Source: Myxococcales bacterium (GTDB lineage: Bacteria > Myxococcota_A > Polyangia > Polyangiales > Polyangiaceae). Taken from it: a stretch of DNA of 64,000 nt. The notes beneath the pieces were generated by a model that did no database searches, had not been told where the DNA came from, and saw only the letters and a program-made list of their open reading frames with translations. Location of the stretch: contig CANJCO010000020.1 of assembly GCA_947473045.1 (NCBI GenBank), positions 1-64,000 on the forward strand, read 5' to 3'. The position numbers and the translations under genes were made by a program. This document shows positions 59,798-64,000 of this stretch, one piece after another (the first letter of the stretch is position 1; each line of letters begins with the position of its first letter).

Positions 59798-62053
59798 ATG
59801 TCCTTTGTACGCGAATCCGTCCTCATCAACGGAAAGCCCCTAACGTTCGAAACCGGTCGCCTCGCCAAGCAGGCGCACGGCTCGATTCTCATCAGCTACG
59901 GCGAGAGCCAGGTGCTCGTCACTGCGGTCAGCGGCGACGAACGCCCCGGCCTCGACTTCTTCCCGCTCACCTGCGAATACGTCGAAAAGACGTACGCTGC
60001 CGGCAAAATTCCGGGCGGCTTCTTCAAGCGCGAGGCGCGCCAGCGCGACGAAGAGATCCTCACCTGCAGGCTGATCGATCGCCCCTGCCGTCCGCTGTTT
60101 CCCGAGGGCTACAAGAGCGACACGCAAGTGATCGCGACCGTGATGTCGAGCGACAAGGTCAACCCGACTGACGTGCTCGCGCTCACCGGCGCCAGCGCCG
60201 CCCTGCACATCAGCGACATCCCGTGGAGCGGTCCGCTCGCCGGAGTTCGCGTCGCCCGCATCAACGGCGAATTCAAGGCGTTTCCGACGCTCGACGAGCA
60301 GGCCACGTCGGATCTCGACATGGTCGTCGCGTGCACCAAAGACGCGATCGTCATGGTCGAAGGCGGCGCTGCCGAAGCGTCTGAGACCGACGTCATCGAC
60401 GCGCTCTGGTTCGCGCACAAAGCGGCGCAACCGATCCTCGACCTGATCGAGCGCCTGCGCGCGGCGGTTGGCAAGGCGAAGCGCGAGTTCGAGCCGAAGG
60501 CGCTCGATGGCGCCATCAAGAGCCGCATCCCCGCGCTGTGCGACGCCAAGATCCTCGAGTCGTCGCTCATCAAGGACAAGAAGGCGCGCTACGACGGTTA
60601 CAAGACCGCGAAGACCGCGATGCTCGACGCGCTCGTCGCCGACCTCGGCGCCGACAAGGTCGCCGCCAACGAGAAGCTGATCAAAGAAGAGTTCGACGAG
60701 CGCAAATACCAGGTCGTGCGCGAGTACGTGCTCGGTCAGCGCAAGCGCATCGACGGGCGCAACATGGATCAGATCCGCCCGATCATGACCGAGGCCGGGG
60801 TGCTCTACCGCACGCACGGATCGGCGCTCTTTCAGCGCGGCGAGACCCAGGCGATCGTCACGACGACCCTCGGAACCTCGGCGGACGAGCAGAAGATCGA
60901 CGCGCTCACCGGCGAGCGCTGGAAGCGTTTTCTGCTCCACTACAACTTCCCTCCTTTCTCGACCGGCGAGACGAAGCCGATGCGCGGCCCAGGCCGTCGC
61001 GAAATCGGTCACGGCGCACTCGCCGAGCGCGCCTTGGTGCGCATGATCCCGGAGGCGGAGAAATTCCCCTACACGATCCGCATCGTGTCCGAGACGCTCG
61101 AGTCGAACGGCAGCTCGTCGATGGCGAGCGTCTGCGGCGGCTCGCTGTCGCTGATGGACGCGGGCGTTCCGATCAAGGCGCCCGTCGCCGGCATCGCGAT
61201 GGGCTTGATCTCCGACGGAAACCTCGAGGATTCGAAGACCCGCATCGCCATTCTGAGCGACATTCTCGGTGACGAAGATCACCTCGGCGACATGGATTTC
61301 AAAGTGTGCGGTACCGCCAAGGGCATCACCGCCATCCAGATGGACATCAAGATCGCCGGCCTCTCACGAGACGTGCTCACCCGCGCGCTCGAGCAGGCGC
61401 GCGAGGGTCGCCTGCACATCCTCGGCAAGATGGCCGAGACGCTCGCCGCCCACCGCCCAGACCTGTCGGCCCACGCGCCGCGCATCACGACGCTCAAGGT
61501 CAAGCCCGACCAGATCCGCGTCATCATCGGCCCCGGTGGCAAGACCATCAAAGGCATCATCGACCAGACCGGCGTCGCCATCGACGTGCAGGACGACGGC
61601 ACCGTGAACATCGCCTCGAGCGACAGCGACGCGGTGAAGAAGGCCCTCGACATCATCAAGGGCCTCACCGCGGAAGTCGAAGTCGGAACGATCTACAAGG
61701 GCGCCGTTCAGCGCATCACCGACTTCGGTGCGTTCGTCGAGTTGCTTCCTGGCACCGACGGCCTGCTCCACATCTCGGAGATGGCCCACACGCGCGTCGA
61801 CCGCGTCACGGACGTGATGAAGGAAGGCGACGTCATCGAGGTCAAAGTGCTGTCGGTCGATCGCGATGGCAAGGTGCGCCTCACCCGCCGCGAGCTGCTT
61901 CCCCTCCCCGAGGGCGAAGAGGGCGAGCGCGCTGCCGAGCGCCTTCGTATGTCGCGCGAGACCGGCGGAGATCGCCCGCCCCCGCGCCGCGATGGTCCCG
62001 GCGGCGGCGGACGTGATCGCGATCGCGGACCGCGCGGTCCCCGTCGCGGCTGA
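59798..62053 (+). CDS. pnp: Polyribonucleotide nucleotidyltransferase (PNPase)
   Basis: A 3'-to-5' phosphorolytic exoribonuclease of 751 residues, part of RNA decay. The two RNase PH domains, joined by a helical domain, carry the blocks GFFKREARQRDEEILTCRLI and FPPFSTGETKPMRGPGRREIGHGALAERAL; GDEDHLGDMDFKVCGTAKGI holds the catalytic acids. A KH domain (IRVIIGPGGKTIKGII, about 572) and an S1 domain (GTIYKGAVQRITDFGAFVEL, about 629) follow, then an Arg/Gly-rich tail (about 710-751) that is longer than usual and may bind RNA. The ATG at 59798 has AGGA upstream. It follows rpsO and ends before a strong terminator. Confidence 0.96.
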   Translation: MSFVRESVLINGKPLTFETGRLAKQAHGSILISYGESQVLVTAVSGDERPGLDFFPLTCEYVEKTYAAGKIPGGFFKREARQRDEEILTCRLIDRPCRPLFPEGYKSDTQVIATVMSSDKVNPTDVLALTGASAALHISDIPWSGPLAGVRVARINGEFKAFPTLDEQATSDLDMVVACTKDAIVMVEGGAAEASETDVIDALWFAHKAAQPILDLIERLRAAVGKAKREFEPKALDGAIKSRIPALCDAKILESSLIKDKKARYDGYKTAKTAMLDALVADLGADKVAANEKLIKEEFDERKYQVVREYVLGQRKRIDGRNMDQIRPIMTEAGVLYRTHGSALFQRGETQAIVTTTLGTSADEQKIDALTGERWKRFLLHYNFPPFSTGETKPMRGPGRREIGHGALAERALVRMIPEAEKFPYTIRIVSETLESNGSSSMASVCGGSLSLMDAGVPIKAPVAGIAMGLISDGNLEDSKTRIAILSDILGDEDHLGDMDFKVCGTAKGITAIQMDIKIAGLSRDVLTRALEQAREGRLHILGKMAETLAAHRPDLSAHAPRITTLKVKPDQIRVIIGPGGKTIKGIIDQTGVAIDVQDDGTVNIASSDSDAVKKALDIIKGLTAEVEVGTIYKGAVQRITDFGAFVELLPGTDGLLHISEMAHTRVDRVTDVMKEGDVIEVKVLSVDRDGKVRLTRRELLPLPEGEEGERAAERLRMSRETGGDRPPPRRDGPGGGGRDRDRGPRGPRRG

Positions 62054-62070
62054 TCCATCACCACGACAAG

Positions 62071-62114
62071 CAGCGGCGGCATGACTCCCGGGTCACGCCG
62101 CCGCTGGCGTTTTG
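62071..62114 (+). terminator. Rho-independent terminator of pnp
   Basis: Perfect 10-bp arms CAGCGGCGGC (62071-62080) and GCCGCCGCTG (62097-62106), with an inner TGAC/GTCA pair, are followed by GCGTTTTG. It lies 17 bases beyond the pnp stop. Confidence 0.8.
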
Positions 62115-62320
62115 TGGCCCTCGTTTCGCGCTTCGACGCCGGCGCTGTCGGGGGGCGCAGTCGCGGGCGCGCCTGGCAGGCCGTTGAAGCAGCGGCCTGC
62201 TAGCCTTTCATCTCGGGGAGGTATGCACCTCCCCGCCCCGAGAAACGCGGTTTTTCGCCGGTCCCCACCCCGCGCAATTGGCTTCGCCAGTTAATATCAG
62301 GGTGCGTTTCGAGCGCCCTG
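62115..62320. other. Intergenic stretch with two hairpins, no gene seen
   Basis: Two inverted repeats stand out: 8-bp arms at 62176-62183 and 62193-62200, and 8-bp arms at 62215-62222 and 62227-62234 flanked by CTCGGGG/CCCCGAG. The latter could end minus-strand transcription from the dehydrogenase gene but lacks a T run. No protein-coding frame is credible. Confidence 0.4.
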
Positions 62321-63277
62321 CTAAGCCTCGAGGCCTACGAGCTTGCGGCTCACGGCAGTCAGACGCAGCGCCGACGCGTCGTCATGGGCGTTCGGGTTCG
62401 GCGAGCGCAGGGGCCACCCGCCCCCGTTCGCGCTCTTGTCGCGGTAGACGCCAAGCTGGCTGAAGAACGCTCCGCTGTGCTCGGTGACCTCAGGCGAAAG
62501 GAGCGCGAAGAGCGTCGACTGAGTGCCCTCCCACGGTTCAATCATGCCGCTCATCCGGAGAAATGGGCGCAGAACGGTGTTCTGTAGCCACACCGGCATG
62601 AACGATCGGACGAGGTTGGTGCGCACCCAGCCCGGGTGCACGCTCACTGCCGTAACGCCCGTGCCGGCCATGCGCGCGGCGAGCTCTCTCGCGTGCAGCA
62701 CGTTGGCGAGCTTCGACTGCGCGTACGCCTCCCATCCATCGTATTTTCGCTGCTCGAAGTGCAGGTCATCGAAGTCGATAGCGCCCTTGCGCCCGTTGGC
62801 CACGTCATGAAAGCAACTCGACACATTGACGACGCGCGCGGGGGCGCTGGTCTGAAGCACGCCGAGGAGCAGCTCCGTCAGCAGGAAGTGGCCCAGATGG
62901 TTGGTACCCAGCTGCGTCTCGAAGCCGTCTTTGGTTTTGCCAGCGGGAGTGTTCATGACGCCCGCGTTGTTGACGAGGCCGTGCAGGCTTTTGTGCCCTG
63001 CGACAAAGGCGCCCGCGAAGCTGCGAACGGAGGCGAGATTGGCCAGGTCGAGTTCCATCACCTCGATGACGCCGCCGACGCCCGCGGCCACGAACTCCGC
63101 CCGCGCGCGCTCGCCCTCTGCTGGCCGACGGCACGCGAGCACGACGTGGGCGCCCTGCCTGGCGAGCTGCCCAACGGTGGTCAGGCCAATGCCTGAATTT
63201 CCTCCCGTGACGACGAACGTCTTGCCGGAGAGATCGCGTGAGAGGAGGTCGGGCGGGCAGAGCAGCGGCTTGGGCAT
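62321..63277 (-). CDS. Short-chain dehydrogenase/reductase, retinol-dehydrogenase-like
   Basis: An NAD(P)-dependent oxidoreductase of 318 residues. The Rossmann motif TGGNSGIGLTT, the structural LVNNAGVMNTP, the catalytic VNVSS serine and YAQSKLAN tyrosine-lysine pair are in order, with SVHPGWVRTNLVRSF closing the cofactor site. Layout and length match animal-type retinol dehydrogenase/WW-oxidoreductase-like SDRs that act on lipophilic alcohols; the true substrate is unknown. The ATG at 63277 was chosen. It is divergent from the TetR gene and probably its target. Confidence 0.88.
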   Translation of the reverse strand: MPKPLLCPPDLLSRDLSGKTFVVTGGNSGIGLTTVGQLARQGAHVVLACRRPAEGERARAEFVAAGVGGVIEVMELDLANLASVRSFAGAFVAGHKSLHGLVNNAGVMNTPAGKTKDGFETQLGTNHLGHFLLTELLLGVLQTSAPARVVNVSSCFHDVANGRKGAIDFDDLHFEQRKYDGWEAYAQSKLANVLHARELAARMAGTGVTAVSVHPGWVRTNLVRSFMPVWLQNTVLRPFLRMSGMIEPWEGTQSTLFALLSPEVTEHSGAFFSQLGVYRDKSANGGGWPLRSPNPNAHDDASALRLTAVSRKLVGLEA

Positions 63278-63313
63278 GATGGGCTTTCGACGGAGGTGAA
63301 ATAGAAGAACGAC

Positions 63314-63340
63314 GGTCTGCTAAATAAGAGACCAGTGGTC
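63314..63340. promoter_or_regulatory. Candidate TetR operator between the SDR and tetR genes
   Basis: Overlapping inverted repeats lie in the 94-base divergent gap: GGTCT (63314-63318) with AGACC (63329-63333), and the 11-base palindrome GACCAGTGGTC (63330-63340). An AT-rich TAAATAA between the arms could be part of a -10 element. This fits autoregulation by the divergent TetR-family protein but is inferred only from position. Confidence 0.35.
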
Positions 63341-63371
63341 GCCTGTCAATGTCGGCTAGCGTGTATTCGTC

Positions 63372-64000
63372 ATGGACGACTTTCTCCGCGCGCGAAAGCC
63401 CGAACAGAAGGAGGAGCGACGCGCTCACCTTCTCGCGACGGCTCGGGCGATGCTCGGCGCCGGTTGCGACGTGGCCGACGTGTCACTGAGCGAAATCGCG
63501 CGGCGCGCGGGCATGGCGAAGTCGAACGTCTATCGCTACTTCGAGACGCGCGAGGCGCTGCTGCTTGCGCTCGTCTGGGACGAATGGGCTGCGTGGTACG
63601 GCGCACTGATCGCGGCATACCGCAAGCCGGGCCGCGGTCATCGCGCGCTCGATGCCCTGATGAAGCAAGTAGCGCAGTCGCTCGCGGCGCGGCCCCTGCT
63701 TTGCGCCCTGACTGCAGCCTTGCCGTCAGTCGTCGAGCGCAATCTAAGCGACGCGACCGTCTTCGATTTCAAGGTTCGGTCGCTCGAATTCTTTGGCGAG
63801 ACAGCCCAATTTTTCGAGCGTTGTGCTCCCGAGGTGGCAGCGGAAAGCTACGCCGCGCTGATTCACGACACCGTCGCGCTGCTGGCCGGCCTTCACGCGT
63901 TTTCGCATCCCGCGCCGAACGTGGCGCGCGTGCTGAAGTCGCCCGAGCTGAAGTTGTTTCGCCGCGATTTTGCGAGCGATCTGGAGCGCATGCTGCTCGC
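63372..64000 (+). CDS. TetR/AcrR-family transcriptional regulator, 3' end outside window
   Basis: A one-component repressor; 209 residues are visible and the frame is still open at the end. The N-terminal helix-turn-helix is clear: an EERRAHLLATARAMLG helix, then SLSEIARRAGMAKSNVYRYF and ETREALLLALVWDEW. The ligand-binding helices follow with a cluster of Trp and Cys. The start ATG at 63372 is the only good one. It is divergent from the SDR gene at 62321-63277, the usual position for a regulator of such an enzyme, and overlapping palindromes lie between them. Confidence 0.87.
   Translation, partial: MDDFLRARKPEQKEERRAHLLATARAMLGAGCDVADVSLSEIARRAGMAKSNVYRYFETREALLLALVWDEWAAWYGALIAAYRKPGRGHRALDALMKQVAQSLAARPLLCALTAALPSVVERNLSDATVFDFKVRSLEFFGETAQFFERCAPEVAAESYAALIHDTVALLAGLHAFSHPAPNVARVLKSPELKLFRRDFASDLERMLL

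Noticed and set aside
59840-61282. 480-residue minus-strand frame inside pnp
   Set aside because: It is the antisense of pnp, which is unmistakable.
1-64000. CRISPR array, prophage, transposase or integrase
   Set aside because: No regularly spaced repeats and no frame with transposase, integrase or phage structural motifs were seen.

Overview
The window is chromosomal DNA of very high GC content with densely packed genes on both strands. The gene set points to a Gram-negative bacterium of the Myxococcota, probably a Polyangia-type myxobacterium. The evidence is Ser/Thr kinases joined to long TPR arrays, a PP2C phosphatase, many small lipoproteins, a TonB receptor carrying its own TonB-C-like domain, an ImuA/ImuB/DnaE2 mutasome, and operators resembling the LexA box I recall for Myxococcus xanthus. 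No tRNA, rRNA, CRISPR array, insertion sequence or prophage was seen. The gene complement is mostly core.

Layout. 1-5571: the end of hutI (histidine breakdown), an aminotransferase, and a two-permease plus ATPase importer of the nucleoside/BMP type without its binding protein. 5585-9096: a lipoprotein and TonB-dependent receptor pair, and a 68-residue orphan. 9125-15526: ddl, a PP2C phosphatase, an orphan FHIPEP (FlhA/SctV) export-gate gene, a membrane TPR protein and a PerM/AI-2E-type permease. 15662-24892: rpsA, cmk and aroA in classical order with two look-alike lipoproteins around them, a membrane-anchored NAP/MoaC-like fusion, a divergent P-protein (PheA) and an FmdB zinc ribbon. 25146-33259: smc, a GH31 lipoprotein, and a PAS protein with a soluble chemoreceptor.

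33266-40248 is the SOS mutagenesis region: dnaE2, a membrane cysteine-peptidase-like protein, imuB and imuA. dnaE2 and imuA each carry the same 17-bp LexA-like operator, which ends exactly at the start codon. 40357-52079: larE, a fatty acid desaturase, a Ser/Thr kinase, an orphan NFACT-R protein, a TPR/dynamin-like GTPase, lptA-lptB, an OmpA-type lipoprotein, a protein of unknown function, a GNAT-fold protein and a glyoxalase II. 52079-58903: a sulfatase-fold lipoprotein and a giant pseudokinase-TPR protein whose N-terminus looks like a death-like effector-associated domain. 59240-62114: rpsO-pnp with a structured leader. 62321-64000: a short-chain dehydrogenase and a divergent TetR regulator cut by the window end.

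The strongest unexplained signals are the NAP/MoaC-like membrane pseudoenzyme (20714-21823), the P-protein with apparently lost active sites (22890-23957), the twin leaderless SOS promoters (36491-36507 and 40249-40265), the EAD-like pseudokinase operon (51345-58903), the orphan export gate (11285-13267) and a near-perfect 22-bp palindrome between fmdB and smc (24954-24975).
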